Numbered from the stretch's first letter, positions 47,990 to 57,481 are shown. The stretch: 64,000 nucleotides of DNA from an uncultured bacterium (GCA_943788935.1 CALSSE010000010.1:310001-374000); one strand, 5' to 3'. Notes: generated by a model from the letters alone, not told the origin. Made by a program: numbers and translations.

Positions 47990-49000
47990 ATGAAGACTAT
48001 ATATCACTTTAACTCGTCACTGCTACTCACCCTCTCGTTGACGACTGTCGTAGGGCTCTTCGCTTGTTCACAAGATCCTGAAGAGCTATACAACAAGGGA
48101 TCGATGCTCGCTCAGAAGGGGCAATATGATCAAGCATTAGCGGTCTTTGATTCTCTGAAAGCGGAGGCCGGTGAGTCTACCCTCTATGAGTACAAATCTC
48201 TCTATGGCCGATCGGAAGTAATGAGGGTTAAAGGAGAGCTCGACGCACAACGAGACCTATTGGGAGTGATCCTGGATCAGAAGAAGTTCAGTGAGTACCA
48301 TCCTCTAGTTCGGGAGAAGCTCGAAGAAAACCTCCTCACTAAAGCGAGTAAAGAGCGACTCAAGCCAGACCCACAAGGCGCGTTACCTCTTTATCATCAA
48401 GCATTAAAGCTCAACCCAGATAGCGAGGCGAGATCACTTTTAATCGGTTATCTCACAGCCCAAGCTGACTCTTCGCTCAATAATCACAAAGCGGATGAGG
48501 CCATTAAAGGCTATGAGGAGGCTTTACTGCTCAATCGCTCTGATGAGACCCTCACTAAACAGATCAAAGAGAAGATCAAGGGTGCCAAGTTCTCTAAATA
48601 TAAGATGACTGCAGAACAACTATTCGCCACCCAAGCGAAGCAGCTCATTAAAGAGAAGGTTTATGATACTCAGACTAAAACTTTTTACTACAAACTTACT
48701 GTCAATGTAGAGGGACGAGTTAACCGTAAAAATAAAGCCGAACAGCTTAAGCAGGCCAAGTCACTAGCTGTTGAAGCCTCAAAAAAACATATCAGCGATC
48801 ATCTCAAGAGCTTATTTGAACTCCCTAAAGGACCAGTCGTAAACACCGCGTTGATCACCGTTACCAAGGGTGAATTCCAACGGCGGGCGAAGCGGGTCAA
48901 GATCAACGGTAAACGGGTTCGGGCAACTCCATTCGATTACCATTTCACCCTCCCCCTAGAGGCAGCATATGAGCTCGCCTTTGAGGCGACTGGAGCCTGA
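47990..49000 (+). CDS. TPR-type lipoprotein
   Basis: A 336-aa predicted lipoprotein with lipobox LFAC near residue 26. Tetratricopeptide-like helices follow: LYNKGSMLAQKGQYDQALAV (about 33-52), GALPLYHQALKLNPDSEARS and DEAIKGYEEALLLNRSDE. A C-terminal ~130 aa (YKLTVNVEGRVNRKNK, then beta-rich) is unassigned. TPR repeats usually mediate protein contacts, here at the envelope. The ATG has GAGG about 6 nt upstream. It is convergent with hflX. No partner is evident. Confidence 0.8.
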   Translation: MKTIYHFNSSLLLTLSLTTVVGLFACSQDPEELYNKGSMLAQKGQYDQALAVFDSLKAEAGESTLYEYKSLYGRSEVMRVKGELDAQRDLLGVILDQKKFSEYHPLVREKLEENLLTKASKERLKPDPQGALPLYHQALKLNPDSEARSLLIGYLTAQADSSLNNHKADEAIKGYEEALLLNRSDETLTKQIKEKIKGAKFSKYKMTAEQLFATQAKQLIKEKVYDTQTKTFYYKLTVNVEGRVNRKNKAEQLKQAKSLAVEASKKHISDHLKSLFELPKGPVVNTALITVTKGEFQRRAKRVKINGKRVRATPFDYHFTLPLEAAYELAFEATGA

Positions 49001-49017
49001 AAACCTTGACCTAGCTC

Positions 49018-50850
49018 TCAGTCATTCCACCAATCTTCAACCTCATCTCCCTCCCATTTACCTTTAGGCTTCTCTAGTCGCTGAGAGGGAGAGTCTATAG
49101 AGGGAGGGTTGTCAGCGTGATCGATTTCATGAGATAAGTCGGGGTCGACAGAGTCTGCTTCGACCTCTAAAGCGTTTTCATAGGCTTCTAGCTCTGCCTG
49201 ATCAAGCTGGTAGGCGGTCGCCCAGTCTGCGAGCTTGAGCCCGAGTCTCTCTTGGATAATATTTAACACCGGTCTAGTGGTTGTGCGGTCGAGGGCAGAG
49301 ACACCTAGAGCATGAAAGAGTCGGCAGAGGTTCTCCGCTCGGGTAGGGTTGAGGAGATCTATTTTATTGAGAATGAGCGCCCTAGGCTTCTCGATAAGCT
49401 CCATCTCGGTCAATATATGCTCTACAGAAGAGATCTGCTGCTTCATTTGAGGGTCTGAGGCGTCTACCACATGTAGCATCAAGTCAGCTTCATAGAGCTC
49501 TTCAAGAGTCGCTTTGAAGGCGATCTCGAGGTCACGAGGGAGATCTCTGATAAAGCCAACGGTATCAGTGAAAACGACCTCTTGATGATGAGGGAATCTG
49601 AGTCTTCTTGTCGTCACATGAAGAGTAGCGAAGAGTTTATCTTCAGCGAAAACCTCACTCTGGGTGATGGCGTTAAAGAGAGTGCTCTTTCCGGCGTTCG
49701 TGTAACCTACAACAGCGATATGAGGCACTTGTCGATTGTGTCTCTTGGCGCGTTGATTCTCCCGTTGGACTTGAGTTCGCTTTAAGGTTTTCTCTAGCCA
49801 AGTGATCCGATCGCGAGCTCGACGTCGATCGATCTCTAGCTTGGTCTCGCCTGGTCCACGACCTCCAATTCCCCCTTCCAGGCGAGAGAAGGCGGTGTTC
49901 ATATGAGCTAATCGCGGAAGAAGATACTTATGTTGAGCGAGCTCAACAGCGAGTTTACCTTCGCGAGTATGTGCTCGTCGAGCGAATATATCTAATATGA
50001 GTAAGCTGCGATCTATGACCTTAACATCGGTGACCTCTGAGATCGCTCTGACTTGATTAGGGCTGAGGTCCTGATCAAAAATCACTAAATCGCAATCGAG
50101 CTGCATGGTCATGAGCAACAGCTCATCAAGCTTACCTCGACCCATGACGTACTTGTTATCGTAGGCCTTCCGCTTTTGAACGATGGCATCGACGATGAGA
50201 ACATTAGCGGTGCGAGCGAGTTCATTGAGCTCAGTGAGACTGGTCGCGGGCTCAAGATCACCGCCGATACTGACATGAACAGCGATAGCGCGGATCTGTC
50301 CCTCTGTTTCGATAGCGCCTACCGTTGAACGACTAAATTCTTCTTCTAGCTCACTGATAAAGGTCTCAAAATCTAAGGTGAGCTCTTGAAGAGCAGTTGA
50401 GACTTGCTCAGCATACGGATGATCATTCCCTGCCGGCAACAAGTACGTGTAATGTATCTCATGCGGGCGTCCGATCTGATTGAGGGTGATCGCGGCGATG
50501 AGATCGAGGCGTAAGCGGACGAGATCGGTGAGATCATCTTCAGTGAGTGACTCGCCTTTGAGGTGGGTGTGAATCAGTCGCACTCCTCGAAAGCGCTCTC
50601 GACCACCACGAGCTCTACCTAAATCTGGAATAAAGAGTTGCTCAGTATCACCGACGATGACATGCCGAACCTTCCCTCTGCGGTCTACGGTCACCCCAAG
50701 TTGTCGATTAAGCTCTTTGGAGAGTTCACAGAGTGTATTTGCGAGCGCTGGAGAAATGAGCTCTCTAGGGTTCACTTTACGTTGATATAAGCGCCCGAGG
50801 CGCTGCAGTTGGCTCGGCTTAAGGCCGACAAGATGTCCGTGCGGTTTCAG
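49018..50850 (-). CDS. hflX: GTPase HflX, probable CTG start
   Basis: A 610-aa ribosome-associated GTPase involved in splitting stalled ribosomes. It has the HflX N-terminal domain, GGIGGRGPGETKLE, then the G domain with P-loop GYTNAGKST (about 382-390), FTDTVGFI (G3) and NKID (G4). The ATG/GTG/TTG-only frame begins at GTG 50775, which has no ribosome site. Upstream the frame stays open and encodes GLKPSQLQRLGRLYQRKVNP, which matches the usual beginning of long HflX proteins. No ATG, GTG or TTG occurs before the in-frame stop, but CTG at 50850 follows a perfect AAGGAG by 6 nt. I therefore propose CTG initiation. GTG 50775 is the conservative alternative. Confidence 0.88.
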   Translation of the reverse strand: MKPHGHLVGLKPSQLQRLGRLYQRKVNPRELISPALANTLCELSKELNRQLGVTVDRRGKVRHVIVGDTEQLFIPDLGRARGGRERFRGVRLIHTHLKGESLTEDDLTDLVRLRLDLIAAITLNQIGRPHEIHYTYLLPAGNDHPYAEQVSTALQELTLDFETFISELEEEFSRSTVGAIETEGQIRAIAVHVSIGGDLEPATSLTELNELARTANVLIVDAIVQKRKAYDNKYVMGRGKLDELLLMTMQLDCDLVIFDQDLSPNQVRAISEVTDVKVIDRSLLILDIFARRAHTREGKLAVELAQHKYLLPRLAHMNTAFSRLEGGIGGRGPGETKLEIDRRRARDRITWLEKTLKRTQVQRENQRAKRHNRQVPHIAVVGYTNAGKSTLFNAITQSEVFAEDKLFATLHVTTRRLRFPHHQEVVFTDTVGFIRDLPRDLEIAFKATLEELYEADLMLHVVDASDPQMKQQISSVEHILTEMELIEKPRALILNKIDLLNPTRAENLCRLFHALGVSALDRTTTRPVLNIIQERLGLKLADWATAYQLDQAELEAYENALEVEADSVDPDLSHEIDHADNPPSIDSPSQRLEKPKGKWEGDEVEDWWND

Positions 50851-50856
50851 AAGAGA

Positions 50857-50862
50857 CTCCTT
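50857..50862 (-). promoter_or_regulatory. Ribosome-binding site deciding the hflX CTG start
   Basis: AAGGAG on the minus strand, 6 nt before CTG at 50850. The downstream GTG has no comparable site. Confidence 0.6.
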
Positions 50863-51014
50863 GAGATGGTATAGTGATCTGAGTCGAGATACAGTTTACT
50901 CACAAGCCACGCTTACGTCACTCTGTTTGTGTCGTGTATTTTAAAGCTGTTTGTGTATGTCTCTTAATTCATCTACCAACCCAAAGATCTACATCGCTCT
51001 AGTGGAGGATCCTC

Positions 51015-53183
51015 TTGATCGAAATATATTTTTTTTATGTGGCGAGACTCCCGATAGGCTCACTTCTATCGGCGTTTCTCTCATGTGCTCTGCTCAGCTC
51101 CTGTGAAGAAGAGAGAGGCACATTGGGAGAAGAACAGAGAGAGGAACAAGAAGTCGGCGATCAGTCGATGGAGATGAGCGGAGAGGACATTGAAGACGGA
51201 GGTCCTCTAGATCAAGAGACCACAGAAGATAGAGGGGAGATGATGGAGGTAGGGCTTGATCCTATCGACTGTGATCCTCTTCAGACCTCTCATTGCGCTC
51301 TACCTTGGCCGAGTGATCATTTCCTTCACACCGACCGCGAGGGGATAAGACGGTTTAAGTTCTCGGCGATGAGCCTCCCCCGTAATTTTCAAAACATACC
51401 TTTTAATCCTCTCTCCCAAAACCGGCTAGATGGCTATGGAATGCTCGCTACCGGCATCGTGTATTTTGAGAATCTTGACCCAAGTCAGCTCCCCGATGAG
51501 ACTCACATCATAGAAAGCATGGGCGATCAACCGAAAGTAGCGCTCATCGACTTAAGTCGGGATGAAGGAGGCGCACTCATCGGTAAGCGAGTTCCTTGTT
51601 GGGCAGAAATAGATCTTCGATCAGAGTCTAGTGGACCTCGGGCACTGTTTGTACGCCCAGCAACTTTACTTAAACCCAATCATCAATATGCTTATGTATT
51701 GAGTTCGTTAAGGAACTTCGATGGAGAGTTGATCCCACCGAGCCCTGCATTTGGATCGCTGAGAGACGGTCTAGAGGCATATCCTAGCGGAGACCAAGTG
51801 GTCTCCGCTGCTCGCAGAGAACACTTTGAAGAGCTCTTTGATGTGTTAGAGCGCCAAGGGATTGAGAGAGACACATTGACTCTCGCTTGGCGCTTCCACA
51901 CCGCTTCCACAGACTCTCTATCGGGAGACCTACTCAAGATGAGAGATGAGGGACTTCAGCGACTCGATGAAGAAGGGTTTAATGCCGACATTAGAGAAGT
52001 TATAGAATATCGTCATCCTGATGAACCACGTTTAGAAGGCGATGAACGAGGACAAAACCGTTATATTGCCGCAGAGCTCAGAGGGGTGATGAGGCTCCCA
52101 CTCTTTATGGAATCAGACGGCTTCTTTAACGGTGAGTATAAGCTCCATCGAGATTCGTCAGGACACCCCATCGCGACAGAAACAGTAGAGGTTCCCTTTT
52201 GGCTTCGCATTCCCTACAGAGCGCTAGAGGGTGATCCAATGGGGGTCGTCATTTATGGTCATGGGCAGCTCTATAGCGGTGCAGAGGTCAGAATGGCGGA
52301 CAAGGGACCTGTCGCAGAAGAAGGCGCATACCTGTTTCTTGGGGCTGATATGTGGGGAATGAGTGAGAGAGATATCTTATTTGTACCCGTTGTGTTGAAC
52401 CAAATGGACCGCTTTCGAGCGATCGCTGAACGGCTTCATCAAGGGGTGTTCAATACTCTAGCTCTCGCTCGCTTGGCAAAGCGAGCGCTCTCCGACCTCC
52501 CTTGGATGAGAGACCATAATATCCTCCTCGACCAAGAGAGAGTTGTCTATGGTGGAATCAGCCAAGGGGGCATTTTTGGAGCGACTATCTTGGCGCTGAG
52601 CCAAGATATCACTCGGGGTCATCTAGGCGTCCCCGGCCTTCATTATTTCACTCTGATCGGCCGCTCACTGAATTTCTCAAGTATGTATGATATCCTCAGC
52701 TCCGCCTATCCTGATCCAATCGACCGATGGATCGCTTTGGCGGCCGCCCAGCTGTTATGGAATCAGACCGACCCTTCCAGTTATTATCGTCATCTCAGCG
52801 TTGAGCCCTTCCCTAACACCCCCACTCATGTAGCGCTGCTTACTCCTGCTCAAGGTGACCCTCAGGTATCAACCTTGACCATTGAACATCTTAGCAGGAG
52901 CGATTTAGGAATCCCATTACTGACGCCTTACGGAGGAACACTCCCCCCCCTCGCTGAACACGTCTCATATCCTCGAGCAGGTTCAGGAATTGTCGGTTGG
53001 CACTATGGCCCCCCAACCCCCCCAGGTGCAGGACCTGCGCCGACTGACCACTATGATCCTCATGAGCAGCCTCGCAATGATCAAGTACATAACCAGCAGA
53101 TGATTCATTTTTGGAACACCGGAGAGATCATCGATGTCTGTGATGGAGAGCTCTGCGGGGATTGGCGACCTAGCGCCCCCTAG
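51015..53183 (+). CDS. Alpha/beta-hydrolase-like lipoprotein
   Basis: A 722-aa predicted lipoprotein with signal GSLLSAFLSCALLSSC. An acidic stalk with Met (MEMSGEDIEDGG, EMMEVG) covers about 32-78. A large domain follows: the N-terminal half is beta-rich (YFENLDPSQLP, ALFVRPATLLKPNHQYAYVL), resembling the N-terminal part of some large bacterial lipases. The C-terminal half has an alpha/beta-hydrolase core with VVIYGHGQLY (oxyanion region near 415) and the nucleophile elbow GGISQGG (Ser near 520). The start is TTG with GGAGG 6 nt upstream. An eight-C run (52943-52950) lies near the 3' end. Secreted or surface esterase activity is inferred. Confidence 0.75.
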   Translation: MIEIYFFYVARLPIGSLLSAFLSCALLSSCEEERGTLGEEQREEQEVGDQSMEMSGEDIEDGGPLDQETTEDRGEMMEVGLDPIDCDPLQTSHCALPWPSDHFLHTDREGIRRFKFSAMSLPRNFQNIPFNPLSQNRLDGYGMLATGIVYFENLDPSQLPDETHIIESMGDQPKVALIDLSRDEGGALIGKRVPCWAEIDLRSESSGPRALFVRPATLLKPNHQYAYVLSSLRNFDGELIPPSPAFGSLRDGLEAYPSGDQVVSAARREHFEELFDVLERQGIERDTLTLAWRFHTASTDSLSGDLLKMRDEGLQRLDEEGFNADIREVIEYRHPDEPRLEGDERGQNRYIAAELRGVMRLPLFMESDGFFNGEYKLHRDSSGHPIATETVEVPFWLRIPYRALEGDPMGVVIYGHGQLYSGAEVRMADKGPVAEEGAYLFLGADMWGMSERDILFVPVVLNQMDRFRAIAERLHQGVFNTLALARLAKRALSDLPWMRDHNILLDQERVVYGGISQGGIFGATILALSQDITRGHLGVPGLHYFTLIGRSLNFSSMYDILSSAYPDPIDRWIALAAAQLLWNQTDPSSYYRHLSVEPFPNTPTHVALLTPAQGDPQVSTLTIEHLSRSDLGIPLLTPYGGTLPPLAEHVSYPRAGSGIVGWHYGPPTPPGAGPAPTDHYDPHEQPRNDQVHNQQMIHFWNTGEIIDVCDGELCGDWRPSAP

Positions 53184-53185
53184 AC

Positions 53186-53226
53186 GATCTATATCAAGGC
53201 TGAGATGATCTATATCAAGGTTGAGG
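53186..53226. repeat. 21-bp period direct repeat between convergent genes
   Basis: gatctatatcaagg(c/t)tgag occurs at 53186 and 53207. It spans the tail of the small lipoprotein gene on the minus strand, whose stop lies within the second copy. Confidence 0.7.
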
Positions 53227-53679
53227 CGAGGCGATAGCTGCGCTGAGTTGATCTCTAAATTGGGATTGATAAGCGCAATAGGAGTGAACGAGGTCGCCTT
53301 TCATGATGAGTTGATTTAACCTCCGACCGAAATTCGGATCTCGGAGACCTTCTTGAGCAAGCCACTCCCCCGCTTTAAGCTCTCTCCATCGTTTTCGCTC
53401 TCTCTCACTTGAATGATGGTCTTGAGCGAGTTTACTCGCCATTTCCTCACAGCTCGCTTTGGTCTGAACCATGAGCTCTACCCGTGATTCTAACCAAGAT
53501 AAGAGTTCTCCCCCTGCAGCCTTCCTCTCTGGGCTCACAGAGGGAGTACCTCCGTCGCTAGCGCAGCTAACGATAACTAGCGAGATGAACAGCGGAAGTA
53601 AGGTTATGAAGAGACTCTTAATGAGCTTTCGAAGATGTTGACAAGATCTCAATATAATATTCAAAGCGCTCACTTTCAT
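53215..53679 (-). CDS. Small hypothetical lipoprotein
   Basis: A 154-aa predicted lipoprotein. It has a basic start, a hydrophobic segment LFITLLPLFISLVIVSC (lipobox IVSC) and then a mostly helical, charged mature part (about 110 aa) with two further cysteines (KASCEE, HSYCAYQ). I do not recognise a family. The ATG lacks a clear ribosome site. It is divergent from the NIF3-like gene, and its 3' end lies in a 21-bp direct repeat shared with the convergent hydrolase lipoprotein gene region. Confidence 0.65.
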   Translation of the reverse strand: MKVSALNIILRSCQHLRKLIKSLFITLLPLFISLVIVSCASDGGTPSVSPERKAAGGELLSWLESRVELMVQTKASCEEMASKLAQDHHSSERERKRWRELKAGEWLAQEGLRDPNFGRRLNQLIMKGDLVHSYCAYQSQFRDQLSAAIASPQP

Positions 53680-53726
53680 TAATCTGTGCTAACGTTATTA
53701 TCATTGAATCCACATTATTTACTATG

Positions 53727-53768
53727 ATTAGCGTTCGATCATTAGCGTTCAATCATTAGTGTTCAGTT
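53727..53768. repeat. 14-bp tandem repeat x3 before NIF3-like gene
   Basis: Units attagcgttcgatc, attagcgttcaatc and attagtgttcagtt run directly up to 3 bp before the start codon at 53772. Confidence 0.8.
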
Positions 53769-53771
53769 ATT

Positions 53772-54716
53772 ATGTATTGGTGTATTAGCATGACAGAATA
53801 CCGTAGAGAAGAGCTTTGGCGAACACTTGATAATATCGCTCCATTATCTTTGGCTGGAAGCTGGGATAATGTAGGCGTCCTCCTCGATCCACCGCTGTTA
53901 TTCTCATCAACTCACTCTCTCTCAGCGATGAGTGATGAGCGTATTTTGCTGACCATTGATCTCACTGAAGAGGTGTTTGAAGAGGCTCTTAATGGAGGCT
54001 ATACCTGTATTGTTGCCTATCACCCAATTATCTTCGGTGGGGTGAAGAGACTCACCCAAAACCACCCTCAGACTCGAACTCTCTTGCGAGCCACTCAGGC
54101 GGGGATTGGCATTTACTCTCCCCATACCGCCTTGGATGGAGTGAAAGGTGGAGTCTGTGATTGGCTCGCTGCCGCAATGATTCTCCCCGACGATGAGGCG
54201 CTCACCTTATCAACGATTAGAGGGATTACTGATCATGTCGGAGATGAGTACCAGGCCATAGAGACTGCTCTTGAGGATATTCAACAGGGTGCGGGGCGTC
54301 GCTTTCTGTTCTCTGAGCCGCTCAGCCTTGAGACCTTATGCCAACGACTCGATCGCAGACTTAATCAAGAAATCGGTGATCATCGGCAGGAAGCATACTT
54401 GCGTACAGTAACGCCGCTCGGAGCGTCTCCAACTGACATAGAAATTCGCTCTGTGGCGCTCTGTCCCGGGGCTGGGGGAGGTCTCTTTGAAACAGTTGAT
54501 TCTGTTGACCTCCTCATTACCGGAGAGATGAGACATCATGATCTTTTGCATCGTGCCCAGTCAGGAACTTCAGTGATCTTGACCGAACACTCTCGATGCG
54601 AGCGAGGTTACCTCCCCTTCTATGCCCAATGGATCAAGGCGCACACTGGGAGTGTCGTCGATTGCGCTCAATATGATGACGACCCGATTCGGCTTTATCA
54701 TTCCCCTCCCCGCTGA
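53772..54716 (+). CDS. NIF3-like dinuclear metal-centre protein
   Basis: A 314-aa NIF3/YbgI family protein, a conserved metal-binding fold of debated function. Family marks are GSWDNVGVLLD (about 29-39), the metal region AYHPIIFGGVKRLT (82-95), IYSPHTALDGVKGG and the C-terminal GEMRHHD with LTEHSRCERGYLP. Where bacterial members usually have two adjacent His (HHP), this one has Tyr-His (YHP), as eukaryotic NIF3 proteins do. The ATG at 53772 or at 53790 may be the start; neither has a clear ribosome site, and tandem repeats lie just upstream. The next gene follows by 33 bp. Confidence 0.88.
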   Translation: MYWCISMTEYRREELWRTLDNIAPLSLAGSWDNVGVLLDPPLLFSSTHSLSAMSDERILLTIDLTEEVFEEALNGGYTCIVAYHPIIFGGVKRLTQNHPQTRTLLRATQAGIGIYSPHTALDGVKGGVCDWLAAAMILPDDEALTLSTIRGITDHVGDEYQAIETALEDIQQGAGRRFLFSEPLSLETLCQRLDRRLNQEIGDHRQEAYLRTVTPLGASPTDIEIRSVALCPGAGGGLFETVDSVDLLITGEMRHHDLLHRAQSGTSVILTEHSRCERGYLPFYAQWIKAHTGSVVDCAQYDDDPIRLYHSPPR

Positions 54717-54749
54717 TGACTCAGCTCCCCCTCAGTGAAAGGAGATCTC

Positions 54750-55400
54750 ATGGCTGATCCGGTACTTGGAATTGGACCCAACCTAAACGCTTATCGCGCC
54801 GCCTTACAACAACCAACCCAAGGGAGGCAGATGGCGCAGATGGCTCGTGGAGTCGCTCAAACTCTCAACGCCGCCTTTAACAATGTGCCTATGCCAATAG
54901 GGGGATCGCCTTCCCGCAAAGAGAAGGATATACTCAAGCTCCGTGAAGCCATAGAGCAGATGGTTCTAGCCCTCTCGACTACGGTTAAAGATGGTGGGTT
55001 TGAGGGGATCAATTGGCCGGATGCAGGTAGTCAAAATTTTATTTTACCTCATCAAAAGACTCCTGTAGAGAGAACTCTCGATGACGTTGAGTTAAGCGTG
55101 CGATCTCGTCAGCTATTAGCGAGCTCTGAGGCCTTAGCGGCGATGGAGGCCTCACTTCACCCACTCGATGACAATGAAGCCGCTAAAAGCATCGCTTGGT
55201 TAGCCCAAGCACAAGTATTACATCAAGCGATATTAGCGGTGAACGCTCAAGCAAATATTGATCCGATCCTCGCTAAGCGAGTGCTGAAGCTCAGTCAAGG
55301 AGACGATATTCGTCAAGCGCTCAACTTTAGAGCTCAACAGCTTGAAGGGACCATCGCTCAGACTCATGAAGAGGACACCAAAGACGCCGAAGAGAGCTAG
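54750..55400 (+). CDS. Hypothetical helical protein
   Basis: A 216-aa soluble protein that I do not recognise. It is predicted mostly helical from its Ala/Leu/Gln-rich composition (GRQMAQMARGVAQTLNAAF, KSIAWLAQAQVLHQAILAV) and has an acidic C-terminus (HEEDTKDAEES). No signal peptide or cysteine is present. The ATG at 54750 has AAAGGAG 5 nt upstream; a GTG 15 bp earlier also opens the frame. It lies 33 bp after the NIF3-like gene and is probably co-transcribed. Its stop overlaps that of the convergent transporter gene (CTAG). Confidence 0.7.
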   Translation: MADPVLGIGPNLNAYRAALQQPTQGRQMAQMARGVAQTLNAAFNNVPMPIGGSPSRKEKDILKLREAIEQMVLALSTTVKDGGFEGINWPDAGSQNFILPHQKTPVERTLDDVELSVRSRQLLASSEALAAMEASLHPLDDNEAAKSIAWLAQAQVLHQAILAVNAQANIDPILAKRVLKLSQGDDIRQALNFRAQQLEGTIAQTHEEDTKDAEES

Positions 55401-56884
55401 GATTGATCGGCGAGCTTTCTCTTCATGAGGGGGATATAGACGCACATAGAGATCAACACTCCTACAAACCAAGCCTGACTATAAATGGTCTTGAAGATCT
55501 CGGGGACTGACTCGATAACCTCTATTTGATAGAGAAAACCAGGCACATTAGGGAGAACCGCCAAGCCTAGACTGATCAGCGCGACAGGGTTCCAACCATT
55601 ATTGAAGCTATATTCACCGTCCTCCTTAAAGAGCTCATCAACGTTGATCTCTGTCTTACGAACAAAGAAATAATCGGCGATAAGGATCCCCGCAATCGGA
55701 CCTAAAAGCGCCGAATAACCGATAAGCCAAGTGAAGACATAGGCGCCCCCACTGAGGAGCTTCCAAGGGAAAATAGCGACCCCTAAACCGGCAGTGATGT
55801 AGCCGCCCATTTTGAATGAGATCTTCTCAGGGTTGATATTCGCGAACCCATTAGCGGGCGCTACCACATTGGCGGCGAGGTTGGTGGTGAGCGTGGCTAC
55901 AGCTAAGGCGAAGAGAGCGATGATCACAGCGCTGCCACCCATCTGCCCCATCAGCTCTACTGGGTCAGCGATCGGACGGCCATAGATGACTACGGTCGCT
56001 GAGGTCACTGCGACCCCAATGAAAGCAAAGAGCGCCATAGTGGGTGGTAGTCCTAGAGCTTGTCCTTTGAGTTGATCATTTTGACTCGCTGCATAACGGG
56101 TGAAGTCTGGAATATTTAGCGCTAAAGTAGCCCAAAATCCCACCATCGCTGTTAACTGAGGAACAAAGACTGACCAAAACTGTCCCTCCTTAAGACCCCC
56201 TTCGACAAATTGCGAAGGTGTAGAGAGCATCTTACCGAAGCCGTCAGCCTGAACATAGGCCCATCCAAGAAGGAGCAGTCCCATGGCTATCAGAAAAGGC
56301 GCGGCATACGTCTCGAGCCACCGAATCGACTCGGTCCCCTTCGCGATAAACCATACATGTACCGCCCAAAAGGCGAGAAAACACATCAATTGGGCGGCAT
56401 TTATCCCTAACCAACCGATCGGCTCGCTGACGAAGGCATCACTGGTGGCTACATTAAGCAGGGTATAGATCGCCGCGCCACCAATCCACGTTTGTATCCC
56501 GAACCAACCACAAGCGACGAGCCCGCGTAGCAGCGCAGGAATGTTAGCGCCAACTGTCCCAAAAGAGGAACGTAGCAAGACTGGAAAAGGCACACCATGC
56601 TTAGTCCCTGCATGACCGATAAGCACCATCGGCACGAGGATGATCATATTACCAATAAATACCGTCATCACCGCCTGCCACCAGTTCATTCCAGCGCTCA
56701 CCATGCCCCCTGCGAGCATGTAAGTCGGTACACAGACCACCATCCCCACCCACAGAGCCGCAATATTAAGCCAACTCCAATTTCGACCGGCAGTCGTAGT
56801 GGGAGCTAGATCTGAGTTATAGAGCTTGGGGGAAGCGCCTTCGATCACTCGCCCCGGTTCAGAAGATGACATAAGGTTTTCCAT
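55397..56884 (-). CDS. NCS1 family nucleobase:cation symporter
   Basis: A 495-aa inner-membrane transporter of the NCS1 family (purines, pyrimidines, allantoin, hydantoins, thiamine). The N-terminal signature is LYNSDLAPTTTAGRNWSWLN, followed by about twelve helices including LWVGMVVCVPTYMLAGGMV, HGVPFPVLLRSSFGTVGANIP (characteristic), ACGWFGIQTWIGG and ALNIPDFTRYAASQ. The substrate cannot be fixed from sequence. The start is ATG 56884 or 56872. No purine or pyrimidine catabolic genes are adjacent. Its 3' end overlaps the convergent gene by 4 bp. Confidence 0.92.
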   Translation of the reverse strand: MENLMSSSEPGRVIEGASPKLYNSDLAPTTTAGRNWSWLNIAALWVGMVVCVPTYMLAGGMVSAGMNWWQAVMTVFIGNMIILVPMVLIGHAGTKHGVPFPVLLRSSFGTVGANIPALLRGLVACGWFGIQTWIGGAAIYTLLNVATSDAFVSEPIGWLGINAAQLMCFLAFWAVHVWFIAKGTESIRWLETYAAPFLIAMGLLLLGWAYVQADGFGKMLSTPSQFVEGGLKEGQFWSVFVPQLTAMVGFWATLALNIPDFTRYAASQNDQLKGQALGLPPTMALFAFIGVAVTSATVVIYGRPIADPVELMGQMGGSAVIIALFALAVATLTTNLAANVVAPANGFANINPEKISFKMGGYITAGLGVAIFPWKLLSGGAYVFTWLIGYSALLGPIAGILIADYFFVRKTEINVDELFKEDGEYSFNNGWNPVALISLGLAVLPNVPGFLYQIEVIESVPEIFKTIYSQAWFVGVLISMCVYIPLMKRKLADQS

Positions 56885-57052
56885 ATCTGCCTGATAGATT
56901 AGGCAATGATGATTAAAGTATAAGCAGGCAGGAGGATAATTTAAATCTAGATGATATAAAAGGATTAAGCCGATCTCTCTCTAGATCATGATGTATCCTC
57001 TGCCTAGCTCACCCTGCCAGCTAGCTGGTGACTGTCCACTAGCTACTTACTG

Positions 57053-57481
57053 TCAACGGCTCTCACCTTGTGCTGATGATAGCTCCTCGGCCTGCTTAAA
57101 AGTGGTCGCTCGATAGAGTTGTCGAAAAAATAAGAACCCACTATGTAAGAGCGCTGAAAAGAATGTTAAGGCTCCTGCTATCTTCATGGCGACAAAGAGA
57201 TCACTGAAGAGGAGAAAGAAACATCCGTAACACAACATAATCCCCAGAGCATATGTACCGACGATCACAGAGAGTACCGTTAACAATGTCCAAGGTCTAA
57301 AATAAGGCTTCGAACGATTGAATAGATAAAAAGTCATCCAAATCAATAAGATAGGGAAAGGACCAATGATCATGAAATATACAAGAAAAAAAGAGCAAAT
57401 CGCAGAGATCATCGTTAAAAAATAAAGCGTAATACTTGGGCTGAGGCATGGTTGACCAATACTGTTGTTTTTTTGAGACAT
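57053..57481 (-). CDS. Hypothetical four-helix membrane protein
   Basis: A 142-aa protein with four predicted membrane helices: about 20-40 (LYFLTMISAICSFFLVYFMI), 43-55, 68-93 and 98-120. It has a short charged C-terminal tail. No family is recognised. The frame opens at 57556, but the ATG at 57481 just before SQKNNSIG gives a more plausible N-terminus. The ribosome site is weak. It lies upstream of and in the same direction as the NCS1 gene (168-bp gap) and is divergent from the M16 protease. Confidence 0.6.
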   Translation of the reverse strand: MSQKNNSIGQPCLSPSITLYFLTMISAICSFFLVYFMIIGPFPILLIWMTFYLFNRSKPYFRPWTLLTVLSVIVGTYALGIMLCYGCFFLLFSDLFVAMKIAGALTFFSALLHSGFLFFRQLYRATTFKQAEELSSAQGESR

